Source: CAZWVM01 sp964637705
GTDB taxonomy: Bacteria; UBA8481
Reading direction: 5' to 3'
Length of the DNA stretch: 29,831 nucleotides
Assembly: GCA_964637705.1 (NCBI GenBank)
Contig: CAZWVM010000018.1
Location: 1-29,831 of the forward strand
Under the pieces are notes generated by a model. That model had not been told where the DNA came from and ran no database searches. It worked only from the letters and a program-made list of their open reading frames with translations. The translations under genes and the position numbers were made by a program. Shown here one piece after another: positions 1-7,129 of this stretch. How positions within the stretch are numbered: position 1 is the stretch's first letter; each line of letters opens with the position of its first letter.

Positions 1-279
1 TTCCTGCTCGTCTCTCATCACCAGGTGATCTACATGACGCCCAAGAGCGCCGTGATGGGCGCGGAGAACGTATCGGACACGGTCGGGGCCGCGCGCGGCG
101 ACCCGGGGGAACGGCCGGCGGTCCCGGTCTCCCCGGATGGTCACGAGATGATCCATCCCGACCTGGTGACATCGTCCGACCCCGCCCACAGGATTCACGC
201 TCATTCGTACCATGAACTGCTGGACATGCTGACCGAGATTCGTACGCACGGTCCGGGCAAGACGACGACGATGAGTTGA
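1..279 (+). CDS. Unidentified protein, C-terminal part (5' end outside window)
   Basis: The reading frame is open from the first base of the window to the stop at 277-279, so about 92 residues of a longer protein are probably seen here. A GTG at 25 could serve as an internal start, but nothing shows it is used. The visible part is polar, rich in Pro, Gly, His and Asp, with no membrane segment and no motif that I recognise. It ends 13 bases before the cpaF start in the same direction, so the two are probably co-transcribed. By analogy with Tad/Cpa clusters it could belong to the pilus or secretion locus, but the residues themselves do not show this. Confidence 0.5.
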   Translation, partial: FLLVSHHQVIYMTPKSAVMGAENVSDTVGAARGDPGERPAVPVSPDGHEMIHPDLVTSSDPAHRIHAHSYHELLDMLTEIRTHGPGKTTTMS

Positions 280-292
280 GGAGGATCGTCGC

Positions 293-1702
293 GTGAGCGG
301 GGGACAGGCGCCGGTTCTCGAGGCGGTCACGGCGGTCCGCCGCCAGGCCCGCGACGCGGTCCTGGAGCGTCTCCTCGAATTCATCTCTCAGAACGAGGAA
401 AGCTACCAGCTGATCATGAAGGAACGCGACGAGGAGGGACAGCGGCAGGCGATCGTCGCTCTCGCCGAGAGGGGGCTCGGGCACATCCGTCTGCCCGAGG
501 GGGTTCTGCTTTCGCGCTCGCTGAAGACGGAGATCGTCGAAGCCCTCTGCAACGAGATCCTGGGATACGGGCCGATCGCGCCCCTGATCCGTGATCCGCG
601 CATCAACGAGATCATGGTCAACGGTCCCGACAAGGTCTTCGTGGAGAAGGACGGCGTCGTCAGGGAGGCCGCCGTCCGTTTCCGCAACGTCGAGCACCTG
701 AGGGCGATCATCCAGAAGATCGTATGGCGGCTGGGGCGGCGCATCGACGAAACGAGCCCCCTGGTCGACGCTCGCCTTCCGGACGGATCACGGGTCAACG
801 CGGCATTCTGCCCCGTCGCCCTCACCGGCCCCTACCTGACGATCCGCAAGTTTCCCGATTGCTGCACGAGTTTCGAGGATCTCGTCCTGAGGGGCACGCT
901 GTCGGCGCCCATGGCGGATTTTCTCACCCTGGCGGTCAAGGTGCGCATGAATATCATCGTCTCGGGCGGGACCAGTTCGGGCAAGACGACGATGCTCAAT
1001 GTCCTCGCCAGCGTCACGCCCCCGGACGAGAGGATCATCACGGTGGAGGATGCGGCCGAGCTCCATCTCACCGAGACCCACCGCAACGTCTGCGCCTTCG
1101 AGGCAAAGCCGGTCAATGTCGAGGGGCGCGGCGCCATCACGATCCGCGACCTGGTGAGGAACGCTCTTCGAATGCGCCCGGATCGGCTGATCGTCGGTGA
1201 AGTGCGCGGTCCCGAGGCGCTCGACATGCTGCAGGCGATGAACACCGGTCATGACGGGTCCTTCACCACGGCCCACGCGAATTCCGCCCAGGATCTCTTC
1301 TCCCGGCTCGAGACCATGGTCTGCATGGCTTCCACCGAGTTGCCGGTGAGCGCCATCATGGACATCATCGTCGCGGCCCTTCACCTGATCGTCCACGTGC
1401 ATCGGTTCCCGGACGGCGTCCGGCGGGTCGCCGAGATCATGGAGGTGACGGGAGTGGGCGTCGATGGACGGATCGTGGCCACTCCGATCTGGACCCTCCA
1501 TTTCCGCCACGAGCCCGGTCATCAACCCGAGCCTCGTTTCCGGTTTCACGGCCTGTCGAGCCGCAGCCGGGTGCGCTTCGAGGAATTCGAGATCGCGATT
1601 CCCGGGGCTGCCGCGGCGGAATCCTGCCCCCGTGCCTCCTCCATAGGTCCGAGCGACCGGCTCGTCGACGACCTCCTGGGACGACTGGCGAGGGAGGGAT
1701 GA
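293..1702 (+). CDS. cpaF: CpaF/TadA-family secretion ATPase
   Basis: A cytoplasmic hexameric ATPase of the type II/IV secretion family, which powers assembly of Tad (Flp) pili. In the 469 residues I see a helical N-terminal region, the family signature EILGYGPIAPLI near 88-99, Walker A GGTSSGKTT at 225-233, an Asp box around VEDAAELHL at 251-259, Walker B RLIVGEVRGPEALDML at 298-313 and a His box TGHDGSFTTAHANS at 318-331. All key motifs are intact and the length is normal. The GTG start at 293 follows a good AGGAGG Shine-Dalgarno at about 280-285. The stop overlaps a possible micro-ORF that leads into the cyclic-di-GMP gene. No other tad genes lie downstream, so any cluster would extend to the left of the window. 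Confidence 0.93.
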   Translation: MSGGQAPVLEAVTAVRRQARDAVLERLLEFISQNEESYQLIMKERDEEGQRQAIVALAERGLGHIRLPEGVLLSRSLKTEIVEALCNEILGYGPIAPLIRDPRINEIMVNGPDKVFVEKDGVVREAAVRFRNVEHLRAIIQKIVWRLGRRIDETSPLVDARLPDGSRVNAAFCPVALTGPYLTIRKFPDCCTSFEDLVLRGTLSAPMADFLTLAVKVRMNIIVSGGTSSGKTTMLNVLASVTPPDERIITVEDAAELHLTETHRNVCAFEAKPVNVEGRGAITIRDLVRNALRMRPDRLIVGEVRGPEALDMLQAMNTGHDGSFTTAHANSAQDLFSRLETMVCMASTELPVSAIMDIIVAALHLIVHVHRFPDGVRRVAEIMEVTGVGVDGRIVATPIWTLHFRHEPGHQPEPRFRFHGLSSRSRVRFEEFEIAIPGAAAAESCPRASSIGPSDRLVDDLLGRLAREG

Positions 1703-1776
1703 TGAGGAAAACGGGATCCCGCATCGCATTCCGGGCGGCAACGTTGCCGCCGGCCGGGCCGGGGGTTCGGGCATGA
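1699..1776 (+). CDS. Possible 25-codon bridging micro-ORF between cpaF and the GGDEF gene
   Basis: An ATG at 1699 overlaps the cpaF stop (ATGA) and follows a strong GGGAGGG at 1691-1698. The frame starts MMRKTGSRIAF, runs 25 residues, and its TGA overlaps the ATG of the next gene (ATGA at 1773-1776). If translated, it would carry ribosomes without a break from cpaF to the diguanylate cyclase gene, whose own start has only a weak ribosome site. The peptide is basic, with a Pro/Gly-rich tail, and has no recognised homologue. It may be a chance open frame in GC-rich DNA. Confidence 0.25.
   Translation: MMRKTGSRIAFRAATLPPAGPGVRA
1734..1751. promoter_or_regulatory. 18-bp perfect palindrome upstream of the GGDEF gene
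   Basis: GGCGGCAACGTTGCCGCC is an uninterrupted 18-bp palindrome in the 70-base gap between cpaF and the GGDEF gene. Its lack of a loop suits a dimeric protein-binding site better than an RNA hairpin. No promoter boxes were identified around it, so an operator role is only an inference. Confidence 0.3.
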
Positions 1777-3002
1777 ACTGTCGACCGGTCGTATTGGCCG
1801 TTCCCGCCGATTCCACCGGCGACTCCTGGCGGAAGTCCCTGTCGGCCGTGGAGAAGCTGAACTACGATCTGGTCCTCGAATCCCCGGACGTCCCGATGAA
1901 TGAGGCGATCGAGAAGACCCGGCCCGACGTGATTCTTCTCGCGCAGAACGGGCATTCGCTGGAGCGAGTCAGGGACATCCGCCAGGCCGAGAAACTGGCC
2001 CACGTGCCGATCTTCCTGGTGACGGATCACGTGCCCCTCGAGGATCTGCCGACGCTCATCGAGGCCGGCATCGACGACTGCCTCCGGGAAGGAACGCCCG
2101 AGGCCCTCATGAGGAGTCGCCTTGCCGCCGCCGTCAGGCGACGGCTGGACGAGCAATACGCGTTGATCGTCGCGAAGGAGACTCCCGTCCGCGATTCGTT
2201 GACCGGGCTCTGGAACCATCGTCACTTCCACGAATTGTTGCGGCTGGAATTGAACAGGGCCCAGCGCTCGCACGGCCTCGTGAGCCTCCTGATGCTCGAC
2301 CTCGACAGGTTCAAGTGGATCAACGACACCTTCGGCCACCAGGCGGGGGATCTCTGCCTGCGCGACGTCTCCCTCGCCCTGACCTCGGCCTTGCGCTCGG
2401 GCGACATCGTGGCGCGGTACGGTGGCGAGGAATTCGCGGTCATTCTCCCCGCCACGGATCGCGCGACGGCATTCCAGGTCGGCCGGCGGTTGCGCCGCGA
2501 GGTGCGGCGCCGCACGATCCCCGTCGAGAAGCAGAAGATGCTCTCGATCACGCTGTCCGCGGGCATCGCCGTCTATCCCGACGACGCCGCGAACGCCGGC
2601 GACCTCGTGCGCGCGGCGGACGTGGCGATGTACCAGGCCAAGCGCCGAGGCCGGGACCGGATGGAGTCCGTGCGCGCCTGCCGTTTCACGTTCCACTCGA
2701 CCCGCCCGGTCGATTTCGTGGGCGTCGGGGGCGACTGGAACGCATGGTCTCCGGAAGCTTCCCCGCTCAGGCTCGTCGAGGGGATCTCCGAGATCCATGC
2801 ATGGGAAGGCACGGTTCTTCTGCCGACGGGCCGCAACCGCTACAAGTTCAAGACGCTGTGCGGATACGGTGACGAGACGAGCTACCTGTGGATGCCCGAT
2901 CCCGGGAACGAACTGAAGGAACCGGACGGGTTCGGAGGCGTGAATTCCTTCGTCGACGTGGAATCCTACGAGGCCGGACAGGACGAAGAGACGGACCGGT
3001 AG
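1773..3002 (+). CDS. Diguanylate cyclase with degenerate receiver and C-terminal CBM48 domain
   Basis: Predicted to make cyclic di-GMP from two GTP. Of 409 residues, 1-125 fold like a response-regulator receiver, but the usual phosphoacceptor position in PDVILLAQNG is Ala57 instead of Asp, and the conserved Lys region reads DDCLREG, so phosphorylation is unlikely. Residues 140-300 are a complete GGDEF domain: RDSLTGLWNHR at 140-150, active site GGEEF at 217-221, and inhibitory-site RSGD at 208-211, five residues before it. Residues 302-397 resemble CBM48, the glycogen-binding domain of AMPK beta and isoamylases: FVGVGGDWNAWSP, then YKFK and a DPGNE...FGGVNSFVDV ending. The ATG at 1773 overlaps a micro-ORF stop. 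The gene converges on a secreted glycoside hydrolase gene with a 9-base gap. A carbohydrate-sensing cyclase is an inference. Confidence 0.88.
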   Translation: MNCRPVVLAVPADSTGDSWRKSLSAVEKLNYDLVLESPDVPMNEAIEKTRPDVILLAQNGHSLERVRDIRQAEKLAHVPIFLVTDHVPLEDLPTLIEAGIDDCLREGTPEALMRSRLAAAVRRRLDEQYALIVAKETPVRDSLTGLWNHRHFHELLRLELNRAQRSHGLVSLLMLDLDRFKWINDTFGHQAGDLCLRDVSLALTSALRSGDIVARYGGEEFAVILPATDRATAFQVGRRLRREVRRRTIPVEKQKMLSITLSAGIAVYPDDAANAGDLVRAADVAMYQAKRRGRDRMESVRACRFTFHSTRPVDFVGVGGDWNAWSPEASPLRLVEGISEIHAWEGTVLLPTGRNRYKFKTLCGYGDETSYLWMPDPGNELKEPDGFGGVNSFVDVESYEAGQDEETDR

Positions 3003-3011
3003 GGATCGCCC

Positions 3012-6000
3012 TCAGGGCAGGGCCAGTTCGATTCTCACCGGGGATTTCCAGATGCCGCCGTCGTACATGCCGTCCCGGACGCGTACCGCGATTGAATTCG
3101 GGGCGTCGAAACGGACCTCCTCTGCCGGCACGCGGTAGCGGCGCAACTCGTTCCAGACCGAGACGTGACCGATCTCGCGCCCGTTCCAGTATGTCCAATC
3201 CTCGTCGTCGATCGCGCCGAGGACCACGAAGAGATCACGGCCCCGCCACTCGTCGGGCACCCGCACTTGCGTCCGATACCAGGCGTAACCGTCGTACCCC
3301 GGGCGACCGGCCTTCTCCCAGGCCGCGGGGACGGGCAAGGTGTCCCAGGCCCCGACATCGAGAGCCGCGGCGGACCAGGACGGGTCGTCCCCGGTCCGGA
3401 ACGCCCATGAGCCTTCCAGGGAAACCTCTGTCTTCCACGCGACCCGCGTCTCGAAGCGTTCCGTGCGCCCGCCGGTCACGACAAGCGTGACGGGATAGAT
3501 GCCGGGCGCGGTCCGTCGCGCGGGTCGGACGTGGAACCGACGGACACGCCCCGACGAACCGGCCGGGCGGACGGTCCACCCGCGTGGGGCGAGGACCCGC
3601 AAGGAGCGGGGGGCGGCATCCGCGTTCCGGGTGACGGTGGCCTGGTATCCGTCGCCGGCCTCCACGACCGTCATCTCGTGACCCGGCAACACGTCGATCG
3701 GGAGGACGCGGCGGACGCGGATCGGCAGGCCCTGCCAGCGACCCGACGCGGTGACGGCCACCGCCGTGGCGTAGGGCGGCTCACCCCTATGGAACGACCA
3801 GTCGGCCGCGAGGCGGCCAGAACGGAAGGGCAGGCTCCTCGCGACGGGAGAATCGTTTCCGTCCCGTCCCTCGATGACGAGAGATTCCCAGGCGACGCCG
3901 TCGCCGCTCGCGGCGACCGCGACGGTCGTTCGATCGTGGAGCGCGAGTCGACGATCCACGCGCACCTCGAGACCGGCTCCGCTCATGTTGAGCGCGATCC
4001 GGTCGGCCCGTCTCCGCAGTTCGAGGAGGAGCGGGCGCAGGTCGTCGTTCACGCCGCCGGGCGGTGTCGCGTCGATCCCGGCCATGAAGGCGTCGATGAT
4101 CGAACCGATGCTTCCGAGGCGGGAGACGGCGTCCCGGATCTCGGCGGCGGTTTGCGCGTCCAGCCGGGCAAGAGGCGCGGCGAGGTTCGAGGCGCCGGAG
4201 AGGGCACGAGCGATGCGGGCGAATCCCTCGAGATCCTCCGCGAGCGTTCCGATGGCGAAGTCCGCGCCCGCGCCGATCGCCGGGTCCGCGACGCGCGCGC
4301 CGGCGAGCACCGCCGCCGCGAACTCCGCGTTGCACCAGGACAGGGGAGAGGCCTCGCTCACGTCGTTACCGCCCGGGAAATGCACGCGCTCCGGCATCAT
4401 GCCGTAGGCGTTTGATCGTTCCATCATCCAGCGCACGTTCGCGCGGGCCACCTCGCGCTCCCCGACCTCGAAGTGATACCGGGCCGCGGCGCCCGTCGTG
4501 AAGCCGAAGCAGTCGTCCCCGTAGCCCTCGGCCTCGAAATATTGGACGCCGGCGCCGAGCTGGAAGGCATGGTCCCGGTACCAGGCGTTCGTCAGCGCGA
4601 GCTCCGTGTGATCGGGATACCCCCAGACGTATCCGAAGTTCGCGGAGGTGTTGAAGGATTCGCGGCCCGCGCGGGTGTCCATGTAGGCCCCGCGCTCCCG
4701 GGAGAAGAGGCGGTCGAGGCCGGCCTCCATCCGCGCCGCGGCCGCACGGTAGCGCGCGGCCACGGCTGTCTCGCCGCGGATCGCGCAGAGGAGCGCGCCG
4801 TGGCGAAGCCCCGCGGCGACGTTCATGTTCGTCGCCGGCAATAGTCCCGTCCACTCGACGATCCCGCCCTCCGTCAAAAGGCCGTCCTCGTCCTGCTTCG
4901 AGAGGACGAAATCGAGAAGGGATTTCATGAGCGCGTGGTCGCCGTGCAGGAAACCGGTGCGCTCGAAGAGCAGAAGGAGAAGCGTCGCGTAGTAGCCGTT
5001 GGAGTCCCATTCCGGTTCGTCATACGCGGCGCCGCTTCCGCCCGGTGTCGCCCGCGCGAAGGCGTCGTAACGGGCATACCACTCGCCCGGCGATTTCTGG
5101 GGGATCGAGGCATTCCAGAAGCGGACGATCTCGGCGGCCATCTCGACCTGCCCGGCTTCCAGGAGCGCCCGGGCCGTCATCAGCGCATCGCGCGGGTAGA
5201 GCTGGGGACGTCCCTCGGTCACGAACTGGCCCGTCATGTCGGCCGGAACGGCGCCGTGCAGCGAGGTCGCCGCGGTCGCGGTGAGCGTCGCCGTGAGCAC
5301 GCGGTTGAGATCGGTGGCGGCGACGGCGGGAATGCGGTTCGTTCTCAACCAGGATTCCCAGCGGGCTCTCGTCGATGCCAGGGAAGGGGCCTCCTCGAAG
5401 GTGCGAGCCGAAGAGATCGGCAAGCCCGCGAGCGCGAAGGCCGTGCGGGCGATGCTGCCCGGGGTGACGGTGACGACCTGCTCGATGCCGGGGAAATCTC
5501 CGGTATGGGACCGTACCGAGGAGACCTGGCGGTCGCCCACGAACCCGGCCTCGATGCGGGCCGCGTCGAACCGCGCGATCGCCATTCCGCTCGCGTCAGT
5601 CCAGGACTCGATCGACCGCGGGGAAAGACGGAAGGCGACGCGCGGCCGCACGAGAACCTCCTTCACCGACGATCCCGTATTGCGGACCGAGACCTCGAAG
5701 ACGATCTGCCCGCCCGGGGTCGAGAAGACGCACGTCGATAGCAGAAGCTCGGGATCGAGAAGCGAACGGAAGGTCGATGTCGATTCGATGCCGCCGGGCG
5801 CCAGGGTGAGCCCGCCCGCGGGACGGGCCTGGCCGTTCGCCCCACGCCCGTCCTCCCAGGCGCCTCCGATGCCGAAGGTGGGGTGACAGGCCGAAAGGTA
5901 GTCGACCGTGTAGTCCCCGATGTAGAAATGGTGGATGCCGTATTCGTCGGCCCGGCAGCGCTCGGGAAGCTCCGTGAGAACGGCGCAGACGCCGCCGCCG

Positions 6001-6128
6001 CCGAGGATGCGCGATCCGCTGTAGGGGCCGGGCCATGAGAATGCCGACGTGGCGGTCATGCAAAGGAGCAGGAAGACGGACAAGGACCGGTCAAGGGCGC
6101 GTATCGGGATCCGGGCGGCAAGGGGCAT
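3012..6128 (-). CDS. Secreted multidomain glycoside hydrolase, (alpha/alpha)6-barrel, glucoamylase-like
   Basis: About 1038 residues. An N-terminal signal (basic MPLAARIPIRALDRS, then a hydrophobic run, cleavage near SAFS) marks export. A beta-rich region follows to about 290, then an (alpha/alpha)6-type catalytic region of about 290-690 with QLYPRDALMTA (near 308), EPEWDSNGYY (near 373), WGYPDHTELALTNAW (near 510) and GDDCFGFTTG (near 540). The motif layout resembles glucoamylase-type families such as GH15, but I cannot fix the family or the catalytic Glu pair. A central beta region precedes a C-terminal GH2-like jelly-roll (about 900-1038; GSWAFRTGDDPSW, GYAWYRTQVRVPDEW, DLFVVLGAIDDEDWTYWNG). 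The ATG at 6128 is preferred because it starts just before the signal peptide; a TTG at 6164 is also in frame. Neither has a clear Shine-Dalgarno. It may act on an alpha-glucan or an oligosaccharide. Confidence 0.75.
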   Translation of the reverse strand: MPLAARIPIRALDRSLSVFLLLCMTATSAFSWPGPYSGSRILGGGGVCAVLTELPERCRADEYGIHHFYIGDYTVDYLSACHPTFGIGGAWEDGRGANGQARPAGGLTLAPGGIESTSTFRSLLDPELLLSTCVFSTPGGQIVFEVSVRNTGSSVKEVLVRPRVAFRLSPRSIESWTDASGMAIARFDAARIEAGFVGDRQVSSVRSHTGDFPGIEQVVTVTPGSIARTAFALAGLPISSARTFEEAPSLASTRARWESWLRTNRIPAVAATDLNRVLTATLTATAATSLHGAVPADMTGQFVTEGRPQLYPRDALMTARALLEAGQVEMAAEIVRFWNASIPQKSPGEWYARYDAFARATPGGSGAAYDEPEWDSNGYYATLLLLLFERTGFLHGDHALMKSLLDFVLSKQDEDGLLTEGGIVEWTGLLPATNMNVAAGLRHGALLCAIRGETAVAARYRAAAARMEAGLDRLFSRERGAYMDTRAGRESFNTSANFGYVWGYPDHTELALTNAWYRDHAFQLGAGVQYFEAEGYGDDCFGFTTGAAARYHFEVGEREVARANVRWMMERSNAYGMMPERVHFPGGNDVSEASPLSWCNAEFAAAVLAGARVADPAIGAGADFAIGTLAEDLEGFARIARALSGASNLAAPLARLDAQTAAEIRDAVSRLGSIGSIIDAFMAGIDATPPGGVNDDLRPLLLELRRRADRIALNMSGAGLEVRVDRRLALHDRTTVAVAASGDGVAWESLVIEGRDGNDSPVARSLPFRSGRLAADWSFHRGEPPYATAVAVTASGRWQGLPIRVRRVLPIDVLPGHEMTVVEAGDGYQATVTRNADAAPRSLRVLAPRGWTVRPAGSSGRVRRFHVRPARRTAPGIYPVTLVVTGGRTERFETRVAWKTEVSLEGSWAFRTGDDPSWSAAALDVGAWDTLPVPAAWEKAGRPGYDGYAWYRTQVRVPDEWRGRDLFVVLGAIDDEDWTYWNGREIGHVSVWNELRRYRVPAEEVRFDAPNSIAVRVRDGMYDGGIWKSPVRIELALP

Positions 6129-6227
6129 CCGGACAATGCTACGACAGTCGCAAAGGGCTGACAATGGCTTGGGTCAAGCTCGTTTCAGGACGGGCGCGGC
6201 TTCCGTGGACGTCCTCGGGACGGGCGG

Positions 6228-6266
6228 AAAAAGAAAACGGGGCGGCCGGATGGACCGGCCGCCCCG
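6228..6266 (-). terminator. Rho-independent terminator after the 45-residue Cys-rich gene
   Basis: A perfect 12-bp stem (CGGGGCGGCCGG at 6238-6249, its complement at 6255-6266) with a 5-base loop is followed on the minus strand by a T-rich run (TTTTCTTTTT, 6237-6228). It lies 17 bases past the stop of the gene at 6283-6420 and insulates that gene from the glycoside hydrolase gene below. Confidence 0.9.
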
Positions 6267-6282
6267 GGACAGATGGCCGAGC

Positions 6283-6420
6283 TTACTTGCAGTCGCAGCA
6301 GCACTGCGCGTCCGGCGTGCAGCGGCAGGCGTCGCCGCAGCAGCAGGACCCGTTCGCCGCGTAGACGGCGGCGCCAATGGCCATGATCGCCGCGATGGCG
6401 ACAACGAGAATCTTCTTCAT
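6283..6420 (-). CDS. 45-residue secreted Cys-rich peptide
   Basis: A very small gene with clear expression signals. It has a strong AAGGAG Shine-Dalgarno at about 6431-6436 minus, ATG at 6420, TAA at 6283-6285, and an intrinsic terminator right after it. Residues 1-20 (MKKILVVAIAAIMAIGAAVY) form a signal peptide or single membrane helix. The remaining 25 residues hold nine cysteines, including two CCC triplets, with few charges. Such a tail suits metal binding or a disulphide-knotted peptide; the family is unknown to me. A second Cys-rich exported protein lies 115 bases upstream in the same direction, so the two may form an operon with related roles, for example metal binding in the envelope. 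Confidence 0.75.
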   Translation of the reverse strand: MKKILVVAIAAIMAIGAAVYAANGSCCCGDACRCTPDAQCCCDCK

Positions 6421-6535
6421 GATGTTCACTCCTTGCAGAGACAATTCCAACGGCGTCCCCGGATGCGCCGGATCAGGGCGGGAAGAATGGGACGCGCATT
6501 CCTCGCGGGACCGCGTCGAAGCGGCCCGCGTTCTC

Positions 6536-6925
6536 TCACCAGCGAAAGACCTGGTTCAGGATGTAGAGAGGTCGTTCGGATCGAACGCTGAGCCGATCAT
6601 CCGGCCTCGCCGCGAAGTAGGAGTTTCGCGGAACCACGAGGCTGACGGTGTTCGGCGCCGAAGGGGGAGAGGGGAGCAGACTGCGGTTCTCCGGGGGCGT
6701 GGCGACGTTGGAGGAGCGGCTCATGCCGCACGCCGGCATGCCGCACCGCCGGGATGCGCGAGATTCCTCCGGGCAGGACCGGGTCGCTTCGGCACAGTGA
6801 GGGGAAGTGCGGACGGACTCGGCGCGACAACAGCAGTTGGAGGAGCGTGCCGGGCAAACGGCGGCTACGGGCAGAGCGAAGACCGGGGCCGAGAAGCAAG
6901 CCAAGCAAAGAACGAGTATCCTCAT
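6536..6925 (-). CDS. Small secreted Cys-rich protein of unknown function
   Basis: From the ATG at 6925 the product is 129 residues. It starts MRILVLCLACFSAPVFALP, a good Sec signal with a likely cut near VFA. The mature N-terminal half carries eight cysteines: one, then a CCC triplet as in the 45-residue neighbour, then four spaced Cys including CGMPACGM. The C-terminal half is Cys-free, Pro/Ser-rich, and ends RPLYILNQVFRW. An in-frame start at 6943 exists but would put extra residues in front of the signal and lies about at the predicted transcription start. A promoter with a palindrome on its -35 box lies just upstream. No family is recognised; envelope metal handling is the most natural guess from cysteine content. 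Confidence 0.6.
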   Translation of the reverse strand: MRILVLCLACFSAPVFALPVAAVCPARSSNCCCRAESVRTSPHCAEATRSCPEESRASRRCGMPACGMSRSSNVATPPENRSLLPSPPSAPNTVSLVVPRNSYFAARPDDRLSVRSERPLYILNQVFRW

Positions 6926-6949
6926 CAGACCGCTCGGTATCATATGAAT

Positions 6950-6979
6950 ATTGTATCGAGTGAGACGACTTGCGCAAGT
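6950..6979 (-). promoter_or_regulatory. Promoter with overlapping 12-bp palindromic operator for the Cys-rich genes
   Basis: On the minus strand TTGCGC (6976-6971) and TACAAT (6955-6950) are separated by 16 bases, a credible sigma-70-type promoter starting about 18 bases before the ATG at 6925. The -35 box sits inside the perfect palindrome ACTTGCGCAAGT (6968-6979), placed where a repressor or metal-responsive regulator dimer would act. The surrounding 140 bases are clearly more AT-rich than the rest of the window. Confidence 0.5.
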
Positions 6980-7095
6980 GATACAAATAAAGTGTTCATT
7001 TCATTATCGATACGCCATGCAGAGTTGCCATGCGATGAGTTGAAAAAGATATCCATGCTCGTGGAGGGTTTTCCACCGTGACCAGCCTGCCTCTC

Positions 7096-7123
7096 TTGTT
7101 TCCTCTCCGTCTCTACATATACT
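7096..7123 (+). promoter_or_regulatory. Possible promoter giving a leaderless lipoprotein mRNA
   Basis: TATACT at 7118-7123 is a near-consensus -10 box, with a weak TTGTTT at 7096-7101 sixteen bases upstream. Transcription would begin near 7130, exactly at the GTG start codon of the lipoprotein gene, and no Shine-Dalgarno is present before that codon. Confidence 0.35.
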
Positions 7124-7129
7124 CGCCTG

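Noticed and set aside
1437..2798. 453-codon minus-strand open frame opposite cpaF and the cyclase gene
   Set aside because: Shadow frame; both plus-strand genes have complete catalytic motifs and proper starts.
3531..4415. 294-codon plus-strand open frame opposite the glycoside hydrolase gene
   Set aside because: Arg/Gly/Asp-rich antisense product with no domain, no export signal and no ribosome site.
6943..7129. AT-rich interval considered for a small RNA or a replication origin
   Set aside because: Only promoter boxes and one palindrome are visible; no repeated DnaA-like boxes and no terminator-bounded RNA could be supported.
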